A stretch of 13,191 nt of DNA from Bacillota bacterium (lineage in GTDB: Bacteria > Bacillota_H > UBA994 > UBA5500): contig JAAYGE010000096.1 of assembly GCA_012727835.1 (NCBI GenBank), forward strand, positions 1 to 13,191, read 5' to 3'. The position numbers and the translations under genes were made by a program. The notes under the pieces are model-generated. The model saw only the letters and a program-made list of their open reading frames with translations. It had not been told where the DNA came from and ran no database searches. Positions 6,820-12,794 of the stretch are shown here, one piece after another. The first letter of the stretch is position 1. Every line of letters begins with the position of its first letter.

Positions 6820-8268
6820 TTATAGCTGGTCCACAGCCCGCTCTAAGCGCTGCACAATCCGCTCCTGCCCCAAAACTTCCATCATGGGGAACAGAGGTGG
6901 CGAAACCTTTCCACCACAAATGGCCAGGCGCAGACTCATAAATAGTTCCTTATTACTCCAGCCTAAATCGGCTTGTACCGCACGCACCGCCGCGTCTATT
7001 TCCTTCTCCTCCCAGACCACGTCGCGAATCGCAGCTAAGACAGCCTGGAAGCCGGCCTTGGCATCCTTGTCTTTCAATAGCTTCTCAATCTCTGCCACCG
7101 GCACCTCCGGCTCCAGGAAGAGGTAAGGGAAATCTTTAACCGCATCCAAACGCGGTAATCGCTCCTGAATCAATTGAGCGATCTTAGTCAGGTGTTCCAG
7201 ATCGTAGTCTTCACCGATGAAGCCTTCCTTCTGTAAGAAAGGAACTATCCGTTCTGCCAAGTCGGCCGCTTCCAGACGCCTAATCCACTTGGCGTTTATC
7301 CAATCTAGTTTCTTAATATCGAAAACCGCATTAGAAACGGAACATTGCTCTAATGAAAATTTCTCCAACAAATCATCAAGAGTGAGAATCTCCTCATCAT
7401 CGCCGCCGGGGCTCCAGCCGAGAAAAGCTAAGAAATTAATCATGGCTTCCGGCAGATACCCCATTTCGGCGTATTCACCCACAAAAGTAGCTCCCTTCCG
7501 CTTGCTCATCTTGCTACGGTCTTCTTTGAGCATAAGGCTAAAGTGGGCAAACTGGGGTACTTCAAAGCCTAAGGCTTCATAGATAAGAATCTGCGGGAAG
7601 GTGTTGGAGATATGTTCAGCTCCCCGAGTAACCTGGCTTATTTGCATAAGGTGGTCATCGATCACCGTAGCGAAGTTATATACCGGCATACCGTCGGATT
7701 TCATAATAATAAAATCGCCCATCAAACTAGCATCGGCTTCAATCCAACCCCGCACCAGGTCATGGAAGCCCACTAATTTATTAGGAACTTTTAAACGTAT
7801 AGTAGGCTTGCGGCCGGCAGCCTTCAAAGCTTGACGCTCTTCCTCGGTAAGATGGCGGCACTTACCACTGTATTTGATATCTTCCTTAGCCTCCATTTGT
7901 GCTTTGCGCTCGGCTTCCAATTCCTCGGGGGTGCAGAAACACTCATAGGCGGCCCCATTTTCCAACAGTTGATGCGCATACTTATGGTAGGTTTCCAAGC
8001 GTTCGCTTTGCCGATAAGGCATATGAGGTCCACCTTTATCGGGTCCCTCATCCCAATCTAAACCTAGCCAACGCAAACCGCGATAAACACCGACTTCCGC
8101 TTCTTCCGTATTACGTTTGGTATCCGTATCATCGATGCGCAAAATAAAAGTACCATCGTGTTGGCGCGCTAATAAATAGTTATAAAGGGTAGTACGAGCG
8201 TGGCCTACATGGGCATCGCCCGTGGGGCTAGGCGCCATTCTTACCCTAACCGGTCGCTTCAGTTCCAT
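6820..8268 (-). CDS. gltX: Glutamyl-tRNA synthetase (class I)
   Basis: This enzyme charges tRNA-Glu with glutamate, and in many Firmicutes also mischarges tRNA-Gln for the GatCAB route; this sequence alone does not show which. The ATG at 8268 yields 482 residues, a normal length, and follows AAAGGAG at about 8 bases. An upstream in-frame ATG (8334) would overlap the preceding gene and put 22 extra residues before the conserved start RVRMAPSPTG. Residues seen are the HIGH-type HVGH (20-23), the KMSKS-type KMSKR (253-257), and a zinc-binding set Cys110, Cys112, Cys137, His139 with the same spacing as E. coli GluRS. The anticodon-binding helical region fills the C-terminal third. It starts 25 bases after the stop of an unrecognised membrane protein gene, so the two are probably co-transcribed. 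I see no T-box leader directly before it. Confidence 0.96.
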   Translation of the reverse strand: MELKRPVRVRMAPSPTGDAHVGHARTTLYNYLLARQHDGTFILRIDDTDTKRNTEEAEVGVYRGLRWLGLDWDEGPDKGGPHMPYRQSERLETYHKYAHQLLENGAAYECFCTPEELEAERKAQMEAKEDIKYSGKCRHLTEEERQALKAAGRKPTIRLKVPNKLVGFHDLVRGWIEADASLMGDFIIMKSDGMPVYNFATVIDDHLMQISQVTRGAEHISNTFPQILIYEALGFEVPQFAHFSLMLKEDRSKMSKRKGATFVGEYAEMGYLPEAMINFLAFLGWSPGGDDEEILTLDDLLEKFSLEQCSVSNAVFDIKKLDWINAKWIRRLEAADLAERIVPFLQKEGFIGEDYDLEHLTKIAQLIQERLPRLDAVKDFPYLFLEPEVPVAEIEKLLKDKDAKAGFQAVLAAIRDVVWEEKEIDAAVRAVQADLGWSNKELFMSLRLAICGGKVSPPLFPMMEVLGQERIVQRLERAVDQL

Positions 8269-8293
8269 CTCGCATTCTCCTTTGTCAACAAAA

Positions 8294-8650
8294 TTAATCC
8301 ATCGCCCGCAGGCGCTGGCGCAGGGCACAGCCAAGGTTCGCCAGCACCCACACCGTGGTAGCGACGACTACCACAATTATTGCGGCCGAAATCAAATGGC
8401 CCGCCATAAGCTCGGCCCGATAAAAGAGTAACCCGCTAATAGTAGCAGCTAGACAAACAAAAAGGGGAGCCTGCCATGGGCGTTCCCACCATACTGCCAG
8501 AACTACAGCCCAGAAAGCGGCTACCAGGAGCGAGCCGGATACGGCGGCCAAATAGAAGCCGGCCGTATGGCCTCGACCTAGTACAAGCAGTTTAATTATA
8601 CCATTAGCGATAGTAGTAAGCACTAAAGCTAGTCCATAAATGCTCCACAC
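8294..8650 (-). CDS. Unrecognised small membrane protein with four predicted helices
   Basis: I do not recognise a family. The frame ends at TAA (8294-8296) and codes for four hydrophobic stretches: one starting at VWSIYGLALVLTT, FYLAAVSGSLLVAAFWAVVLAVWW, APLFVCLAATISGLLFY and ISAAIIVVVVATTVWVLANLGC, then a basic tail RQRLRAMD. I chose the GTG at 8650 (118 residues) because AGGAGGGGG lies about 13 bases upstream and because this leaves room for divergent promoters. The frame also stays open to ATGs at 8731 and 8758, which lack a ribosome binding site and would run through the osmC promoter; the longest version has 154 residues. The size and four-helix plan resemble small proteins such as ATP synthase subunit I, but no motif supports that. 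The gene lies 25 bases before gltX and is probably in its transcript. Confidence 0.65.
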   Translation of the reverse strand: MWSIYGLALVLTTIANGIIKLLVLGRGHTAGFYLAAVSGSLLVAAFWAVVLAVWWERPWQAPLFVCLAATISGLLFYRAELMAGHLISAAIIVVVVATTVWVLANLGCALRQRLRAMD

Positions 8651-8738
8651 TTTAGCCCAGCCCCCTCCTATGCTCAGTGTACCCGATTTTCTGAAGTAAC
8701 GAAAGGCTGCAGCAGGAATAGGATAGGACATGCAGAAA

Positions 8739-8744
8739 TATAAT
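8739..8744 (+). promoter_or_regulatory. Candidate -10 box of the osmC-family gene
   Basis: A perfect TATAAT lies 29 bases before the start codon, but no good -35 box sits 16-18 bases upstream (the region reads GAATAG). An activator or an upstream element may compensate, or the promoter may be weak. Confidence 0.35.
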
Positions 8745-8773
8745 CTTATGCAAACCATAAGGAGGTATTAAGC

Positions 8774-9148
8774 ATGGCTGATATGGAAATTCGTCTAGTG
8801 GAAGGGCGGGCCAACGCCCACTTTAAAGGCTTAACGCTGCAAACCGGTGGTGAGGGCAACCCCTCTGCCTTCGATTTGTTTATCGCCTCATTAGGTGCTT
8901 GTGCTGCCCTTACGGCGGCTGGCTACTGCAGGTCGCGTAACATAGATAGCGAAGGATTACAAATCCTAGTAGATGTGGAGCGCAATCCGGACACTAGACT
9001 GGCCAGTAAAATAAAAATGGAAATCGTATTGCCAGAAGGTTTCCCCGCCGAGCATCGCGATCGTCTAGTCAAAGCGGCAAATGCTTGTTTTGTTAAAAAG
9101 CATCTGTACGAACAACCCGAGTTCGAGACTACAGTACGGGAAGCTTAA
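8774..9148 (+). CDS. OsmC/Ohr-family protein (thiol peroxidase-like)
   Basis: Members of this family reduce organic or other hydroperoxides with a pair of cysteines, acting in the cytoplasm. The 124-residue product has the two conserved cysteine contexts: Cys43 in SLGACAALTAAGYC (39-52) and Cys105 in ANACFVKKHL (102-111). The early segment GGEGNPSAFDLFIASLGAC is the usual family core. Cys52 is an extra cysteine. The ATG at 8774 follows AAGGAGG with good spacing. It is a single-gene unit: a TATAAT box lies upstream and a strong terminator follows 12 bases after the stop. It resembles the YhfA-like branch more than the classical Ohr enzymes, so peroxidase activity is inferred from the family rather than shown. 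No linked regulator is visible. Confidence 0.88.
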   Translation: MADMEIRLVEGRANAHFKGLTLQTGGEGNPSAFDLFIASLGACAALTAAGYCRSRNIDSEGLQILVDVERNPDTRLASKIKMEIVLPEGFPAEHRDRLVKAANACFVKKHLYEQPEFETTVREA

Positions 9149-9160
9149 ACTTACAATAAA

Positions 9161-9190
9161 CACCCCCGGTTCATTAACCGGGGGTGCCTT
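9161..9190 (+). terminator. Rho-independent terminator after the osmC-family gene, possibly bidirectional
   Basis: An 11-bp perfect stem, CACCCCCGGTT (9161-9171) and AACCGGGGGTG (9176-9186), with loop CATT is followed by CCTTTTCTCTATTTTT. On the minus strand the stem is followed by TTTATTGT, so it may also end the convergent DUF134 gene transcript that stops at 9213. Confidence 0.88.
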
Positions 9191-9212
9191 TTCTCTATTT
9201 TTAACTCAGCCT

Positions 9213-9596
9213 TTAACTATCCTTCCTACCCGATGGCCCACAATAACCGCAGCCACCATGCCTCCTTTTTCCATGCCTGTGGCGCCGACACTGCACTTGG
9301 TGACGAAGCAGGTAGTGCCCCCCTTCTATACGTAAAGCTTTTCCCTCTACCAAAGCACGGGCCACGGTTTCACGGGCACGGGCCAGCACCCGCTGAAAGG
9401 TAGGGCGAGAAACCTGCATCAATTCGGCACAGGCTTCCTGCTCCAGACCTTCCAGATCTTTAAGACGCAGAGCCTCCAGCTGCTCCACGGTCAGTACTAC
9501 CTCCTCCAGAGCAGCCATGGGCACCCCTGCCGGCTTGTAGATATCATATAATGGTTCGCTCTCAACTATTCGGTATATGCGTGGTCTTGGTGCCAT
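9213..9596 (-). CDS. DUF134/UPF0251-family helix-turn-helix protein with metal-ligand-rich tail
   Basis: The 127-residue protein matches the DUF134 (UPF0251) family: start MAPRPRIYRI, KPAGVP (21-26), then EEVVLTVEQLEALRLKDLEG leading into a sigma-70 region-4-like helix-turn-helix at about 52-80, which includes AELMQVSRPTFQRVL. KALRIEGG (86-93) closes the conserved domain. The C-terminal tail (103-119) holds Cys103, His106, His108, His113, Cys116 and Cys119 among many Arg residues, a plausible metal or Fe-S binding site. The family is presumed DNA-binding and is often found beside Mrp ATPases and dinitrogenase-cofactor-like proteins; no target is firmly known to me. The ATG at 9596 follows AGGAGG at 5 bases. 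The gene has its own extended -10 promoter and an inverted repeat in its leader, which suggests autoregulation. It lies 193 bases after the DUF5320 gene. Confidence 0.9.
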   Translation of the reverse strand: MAPRPRIYRIVESEPLYDIYKPAGVPMAALEEVVLTVEQLEALRLKDLEGLEQEACAELMQVSRPTFQRVLARARETVARALVEGKALRIEGGHYLLRHQVQCRRHRHGKRRHGGCGYCGPSGRKDS

Positions 9597-9613
9597 TACG
9601 TCCTCCTAGCTTG

Positions 9614-9644
9614 CTAGTGGTGTTCAGGCAAGTATCACCACTAG
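9614..9644 (-). repeat. Inverted repeat in the leader of the DUF134 gene (hairpin or operator)
   Basis: Perfect 9-bp arms, CTAGTGGTG (9614-9622) and CACCACTAG (9636-9644), are separated by 13 bases. The repeat lies between the predicted transcription start (near 9659) and the ribosome binding site of the DUF134 gene. No run of U follows, so it is not a normal terminator. The arm centres are 22 bases apart, about two helical turns, which suits a dimeric DNA-binding protein. An mRNA hairpin that limits ribosome access is the alternative. Confidence 0.55.
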
Positions 9645-9665
9645 ACTGTAATTCTCCTACCGAAC

Positions 9666-9674
9666 ATTATATCA
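9666..9674 (-). promoter_or_regulatory. Extended -10 promoter of the DUF134 gene
   Basis: Read on the minus strand, TGATATAAT gives an extended -10 element (TGnTATAAT). No clear TTGACA-like box lies upstream, which extended -10 promoters can do without. Transcription would start near 9659, leaving a leader of about 60 bases. Confidence 0.55.
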
Positions 9675-9756
9675 TCGCCAAACTCTTCACCTTTTCCTGG
9701 TGCCTCTATAAGTGCCTAGCGCACACCCCCTTAGAGACCCTATACCCGTCCAATAT

Positions 9757-9789
9757 TCTAGCATGTAAATCCGGTAGACTACAGCTAGA
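9757..9789 (-). repeat. Imperfect hairpin directly after the DUF5320 stop codon
   Basis: Arms TCTAGC-a-TGTA (9757-9767) and TACA-GCTAGA (9780-9789) pair over 10 bp with one bulged base and a 12-base loop. It abuts the stop codon at 9790. On the minus strand it is followed by ATATTGG rather than a T-run, so it may be an inefficient terminator or an mRNA 3-prime-end stabiliser. I see no other terminator for the mrp transcript before the DUF134 promoter. Confidence 0.35.
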
Positions 9790-10032
9790 TTATTCTTTGT
9801 CCTCGTCTTCCGCAAGGAGTTCTCTAAGTTCCTCTAACCGCTCCTCTAAGAAAGAAATCTCGTCTTTAATCGCCTCTTTAGACGGAGCAAGCCGTTGACG
9901 CCGACCATAACCGCGACCGAAACCACGGCCATAGCCGCAAAAAGCAGCCCGGGGGGGAGAACCGCAGAAACCTAGACCACGGCCTACTCGCGGCCCCCAA
10001 CCCAGCGGACCAGGGCAATCAAATCTTGGCAT
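9790..10032 (-). CDS. DUF5320-family small protein (Gly/Arg-rich N-terminus, coiled-coil C-terminus)
   Basis: The 80-residue product begins MPRFDCPGPLGWGP, then GRGLGFCG, matching the MPRGDGTGPxGxGPxTGRGxGxC pattern of DUF5320 proteins. A Gly/Arg/aromatic stretch follows (roughly 30-48, with FCGYGRGFGRGYGRR), and the last 30 residues form an acidic heptad-like helix, EEISFLEERLEELRELL in style. Three cysteines, in DCPG, GFCG and AFCGYG, could bind metal. The function is unknown; the family commonly accompanies Mrp-type ATPases and dinitrogenase-cofactor-like proteins in anaerobes. The ATG at 10032 overlaps the Mrp stop by one base (TGATG). A GTG three bases earlier is an equally spaced alternative. 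GGAGGTG inside the end of the Mrp gene is the ribosome binding site, so translation is probably coupled. Confidence 0.85.
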   Translation of the reverse strand: MPRFDCPGPLGWGPRVGRGLGFCGSPPRAAFCGYGRGFGRGYGRRQRLAPSKEAIKDEISFLEERLEELRELLAEDEDKE

Positions 10033-10829
10033 CACTTTTCACCTCCTTTTAAAGCACCTAATTGTATGCGCAGGTTATCAATTAGTTCGTCAACCGCTTC
10101 ACTGCTGTAATTTTCGATTTCTCCCCGGTCAGACAGCTCTCGGAGTTTAGGTTCTATAGGCAGACTGCCAAGGAAAGCCAGATCGAGTTCCTGGCTAACC
10201 GCTTTTCCCTGGCTGGGACCGAAAGGTTCAATTAGCTCGCCGCAATGGGGACACTGGAGTCCACTCATGTTCTCCACTAAACCAAGAATTGGGACCCCCA
10301 TGCTACGAGCCATATGAATGGCCTTCTTTACTATCATTACTGCTAAATCTTGGGGGGTACTAACTAGCACCAAGCCGTCCACTGGTAAGCTTTGTAGCAC
10401 AGTTAGAGGAGCATCACCGGTGCCGGGGGGCAAGTCAACGATTAGAAAATCCAATTCACCCCAAATAACGTTTGTCCAGAATTGCCTGATCATATTAGTG
10501 ATAAGAGGAGCTCGCCAAACCACTGGTTGGTCTTCCCGTGGGAGTAACAAATTGAGACTCATGACCTTAAGTCCTCCACCCGAACGGACAGGCAGCAACC
10601 CGTCGGGACAGCTTTCGGGCCTATCACTCACCCCCAATAGTCTTGGGATACTAGGGCCTGTGATGTCGGCATCAAGTACGCCTACCTTGTAGCCCCGATT
10701 GGCCAGCTGACTGGCAATCAGTGCTGTCATCGAAGATTTACCTACGCAGCCTTTACCACTCATTACCGCAAGAACTTGATCAATCGAACTTTGTGCGTTT
10801 CCTGGTTGTTGTAAATTTCCTGTGCTCAT
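10032..10829 (-). CDS. Mrp/NBP35-family P-loop ATPase (Fe-S cluster carrier-like)
   Basis: Proteins of this family bind and hydrolyse ATP as dimers and can carry an Fe-S cluster between subunits for delivery to target enzymes. The 265-residue product has the deviant Walker A MSGKGCVGKSS (23-33), switch I DADITGPSIPRLLG (53-66) and Walker B VDLPPGTGDAP (131-141). CPHC (193-196) supplies the two bridging cysteines of the family. It has neither the DUF59/MIP18 domain of many bacterial Mrp proteins nor the N-terminal four-Cys ferredoxin-like motif of NBP35; only about 16 residues precede the ATPase core. The P-loop has Cys28 where the family normally has Gly. The ATG at 10829 follows GGGAGG at 7 bases. 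It is the first gene of a unit with DUF5320, under a near-consensus promoter flanked by palindromic sites. Confidence 0.94.
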   Translation of the reverse strand: MSTGNLQQPGNAQSSIDQVLAVMSGKGCVGKSSMTALIASQLANRGYKVGVLDADITGPSIPRLLGVSDRPESCPDGLLPVRSGGGLKVMSLNLLLPREDQPVVWRAPLITNMIRQFWTNVIWGELDFLIVDLPPGTGDAPLTVLQSLPVDGLVLVSTPQDLAVMIVKKAIHMARSMGVPILGLVENMSGLQCPHCGELIEPFGPSQGKAVSQELDLAFLGSLPIEPKLRELSDRGEIENYSSEAVDELIDNLRIQLGALKGGEK

Positions 10830-10848
10830 CGAGGCGCCTCCCTTGTTA

Positions 10849-10862
10849 TGAGCATATGCTCA
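10849..10862. promoter_or_regulatory. Palindromic operator candidate over the mrp transcription start
   Basis: TGAGCATATGCTCA is a perfect 14-bp palindrome. It lies just downstream of the predicted -10 box (10868-10873), covering the expected transcription start near 10861, a classic position for a repressor site. A near copy lies 34 bases away, over the -35 box. Confidence 0.6.
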
Positions 10863-10867
10863 CTAAG

Positions 10868-10896
10868 ATTGTAAATTGGTTTTGAGCATATGTCAA
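10868..10896 (-). promoter_or_regulatory. Near-consensus sigma-A promoter of the mrp unit
   Basis: On the minus strand, TTGACA (10896 to 10891) and TACAAT (10873 to 10868) are separated by exactly 17 bases. This is the best promoter in the window. The start would be near 10861, about 30 bases before the start codon. Both ends of the promoter are covered by copies of the TGAGCATATG motif, so a strong promoter appears to be held under repression. Confidence 0.82.
10883..10895. promoter_or_regulatory. Second TGAGCATATG site overlapping the mrp -35 box
   Basis: TGAGCATATGTCA repeats the 10855-centred palindrome with one base missing in the right arm. It overlaps the TTGACA box on the minus strand. 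The two CATATG centres are 34 bases apart, slightly more than three helical turns. Confidence 0.5.
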
Positions 10897-10900
10897 TAAT

Positions 10901-10944
10901 GGAAAAGAAGAAGGGTCTGTCGCAAGTAGTTTTGCGACAGACCC
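10901..10944 (-). terminator. Rho-independent terminator after the MalY/PatB-like gene
   Basis: A 13-bp perfect stem, GGGTCTGTCGCAA (10913-10925) and TTGCGACAGACCC (10932-10944), has a 6-base loop. Read on the minus strand it is followed by TTCTTCTTTTCC. It separates the malY-like transcript from the mrp promoter, whose -35 box begins 5 bases further on. Confidence 0.88.
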
Positions 10945-10954
10945 GGAAAACTAT

Positions 10955-12148
10955 TTATAGTTCGTTAATCGCTTTCTCTAACCGTAACAAGGCTTCTTCC
11001 ACAATCGAACGGGGGCAAGCCAGATTAAAACGCTGAAAACCTTCGCCGCCGGGACCGAAGGCATAGCCATCATCTAGGGCTAAGCGGGCTTTGTTCCTTA
11101 TGAAGTCCTGCAATTCTAACGGGTCCATACCCAGCTGGCGCATATCCACCCAAGCTAAGTAAGTGCCTTCCATCTCAGCCACCCGTAATTGGGGCAAGCG
11201 GGTGTTAATAAACTCGCGGAAGAACTTATAGTTCTCATGGAGATAATTCCGTAACTGTTCCAGATAATCGTCACACTGGGTTAGAGCCGCTTCGGTAGCT
11301 ACAAAGCCGAAGAGATTACCACTGTTATGACCGGCCCGGGCTGCTATATAGCGCTGCCTCAACTCATCGTTAGGAATAATGACGAAGGAGGTGGCCAACC
11401 CAGCAATGTTAAAAGTTTTGCTGGCAGACATAAAGGTGATAGTGCGCTGCTCAATTTCCGACGATAGGCTAGCTGTTACCGTGTGTTCAGCCCCGGGTGC
11501 TAACAGTTCGCAGTGAATCTCATCGGAGAAAATCAGGCAATTATTCTTGACACAGATCTCGGCCAGGCGCTCTAACTCTTCTTTAGTCCACACTCGTCCC
11601 ACCGGATTATGCGGGCTGCACAAGATCAAAGCTCTAATGCGTGGTGTACGTACTGGGAAGCTGGTACGAACCTCAAACAATTTTTCTAGGCCCTCAAAAT
11701 CCATTTCGTAACGGCCATCTACTTCCCGCAGCGGATTATGGATAACCTGGCGCCCCGTATTCTTGATCGCGCCATAGAAAGGATAATAAACAGGGGGCTG
11801 GACGATCAGCTCATCACCCCGCTGGGTAAAGGCTTCGACAGCCGAATAGAGCCCATTTACAACGCCCGCATTAAAGACTATCCATTCCTTCTTAATCTTC
11901 CAGCCATAAAGCCGGTCCAGCCTGTTTACAATGGCCTCGTACAGCGATGCGGGCGGAAAGGTGTATCCATATATCGGATGTTCAGCCCTCTTTTTAATCG
12001 CCTCTACAACCGGTGCGGGGGCAGGGAAGTCCATGTCGGCTACCCATAACTCTAACACGTCTTCCCGTCCAAACATCACCCTATTATTATCATGTTTACT
12101 ACTATTGGTGTTGCGCCGATCAATTAGCTGATCAAAATTATACTGCAC
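10955..12148 (-). CDS. MalY/PatB-family PLP enzyme (probable cystathionine beta-lyase or aminotransferase)
   Basis: Members of this fold-type I group cleave the C-S bond of cystathionine or cysteine, giving homocysteine or sulfide plus pyruvate and ammonia; some act as aminotransferases. The 397-residue product has WVADMDFPAP (35-44), YGYTFPP (60-66), SPHNPVGR (178-185), FSDEIHCEL (207-215) and SASKTFNIAGL (241-251) with the PLP Lys244, all typical of MalY/PatB. The C-terminal RFNLACPRS holds the carboxylate-binding Arg. The start is GTG at 12148, eight bases after GGAGGAG. It follows the metal regulator gene by 38 bases with no terminator between them, so they are probably co-transcribed. 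In Firmicutes this enzyme usually serves methionine synthesis or sulfide release; which one applies here cannot be told from the sequence. Confidence 0.92.
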   Translation of the reverse strand: MQYNFDQLIDRRNTNSSKHDNNRVMFGREDVLELWVADMDFPAPAPVVEAIKKRAEHPIYGYTFPPASLYEAIVNRLDRLYGWKIKKEWIVFNAGVVNGLYSAVEAFTQRGDELIVQPPVYYPFYGAIKNTGRQVIHNPLREVDGRYEMDFEGLEKLFEVRTSFPVRTPRIRALILCSPHNPVGRVWTKEELERLAEICVKNNCLIFSDEIHCELLAPGAEHTVTASLSSEIEQRTITFMSASKTFNIAGLATSFVIIPNDELRQRYIAARAGHNSGNLFGFVATEAALTQCDDYLEQLRNYLHENYKFFREFINTRLPQLRVAEMEGTYLAWVDMRQLGMDPLELQDFIRNKARLALDDGYAFGPGGEGFQRFNLACPRSIVEEALLRLEKAINEL

Positions 12149-12186
12149 TTACTCGTCTCCTCCTCTATTAGAAAGCTACTTTAATT

Positions 12187-12687
12187 TTAGCATAACGGCT
12201 TGTTATTGGTAGCATATTGCTGCCAGAACTCGGCGAAACGCTCTAAGACGTCCTCATTTTCAGCGAGGAAAGCGTTCCAGGCCTCCATCGAGCGCACCGT
12301 TTCCGAGCTAAGATAATGCTCTATTAGCTCGGTGTCCACTAACAGACTGGCCCTAACCCCCAAATTGGAAAGAAACTGCTCGATTGTCTCATGGCGAGCC
12401 AGCAGATATTTGCCCAGCTGTTCACCCTTAGCAGTCAGTTCAATGACACCATACTTCTGATAGATCACATATCCCTGTTCAGCTAGGCGGCGTACTGTGC
12501 GAGTGACCGATGGCGCCTGTACATTTAATTGCTGGGCCAACGCATTTACCCGAACCGAGGGACTATGTTGGCAGGTGCGATATATCATCTCCAGATAATC
12601 TTCCATACTAGGTGTCAGTTCAGAGCCTCTACTTTGTTTCAACAACTGGTAACCCCTAACGGTACGAAATTCTCTCTTCTTCGGCAT
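12187..12687 (-). CDS. MntR/DtxR-family metal-dependent transcriptional regulator
   Basis: The 166-residue protein pairs an N-terminal winged helix-turn-helix (about 25-95; recognition region LNVQAPSVTRTVRRL) with the DtxR-family dimerisation domain. All six ligands known from B. subtilis MntR have counterparts: Asp30 and Glu33 in SMEDYLEMIY, His99 in ARHETIEQFL, and Glu120, Glu123 and His124 in ELIEHYLS. This suggests Mn2+ or Fe2+ as co-repressor. About 22 residues precede the usual MntR start, and the C-terminus (about 132-166) is longer than in MntR but carries no SH3/FeoA domain like that of DtxR. The ATG at 12687 follows GGGAGG at about 10 bases. Divergence from feoAB points to control of ferrous iron uptake and probably of itself; the malY-like gene follows in the same direction. 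Confidence 0.92.
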   Translation of the reverse strand: MPKKREFRTVRGYQLLKQSRGSELTPSMEDYLEMIYRTCQHSPSVRVNALAQQLNVQAPSVTRTVRRLAEQGYVIYQKYGVIELTAKGEQLGKYLLARHETIEQFLSNLGVRASLLVDTELIEHYLSSETVRSMEAWNAFLAENEDVLERFAEFWQQYATNNKPLC

Positions 12688-12776
12688 CCCCCATTCGCCT
12701 CCCGCAAAAAGTTGCTCACTGCTAACTTATGCCCTCAAAGAATTAGCCATGAGTAACACTGGCTACCAGCGGGCCA

Positions 12777-12794
12777 TATATTAGCTGTAGCTAA
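12777..12794 (+). promoter_or_regulatory. Candidate feoAB promoter -10 region with DtxR/MntR-like operator
   Basis: A possible -10 box TATATT (12777-12782) runs into the dyad TTAGCT-GT-AGCTAA (12781-12794), a perfect inverted repeat apart from its centre. The TTAGnnn...CTAA form resembles DtxR/IdeR boxes. The -35 is poor (TAACAC, 12754-12759). The 12688-12819 gap also holds TAGCC-n12-GGCTA (12744-12765) and TTGCTCACTGCTAAC (12712-12726), the latter near the regulator's own start and sharing the GCTAAC half. Confidence 0.5.

Noticed and set aside
8269..8334. Longer GltX with 22 extra N-terminal residues
   Set aside because: It would overlap the upstream gene, and the conserved protein begins close to RVRMAPSPTG; the ATG at 8268 has a ribosome binding site.
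9713..9725. GTGC-n5-GCAC dyad in the gap between the DUF5320 and DUF134 genes
   Set aside because: Four-base arms, no adjacent T-run and no second copy; not enough to call an operator or terminator.
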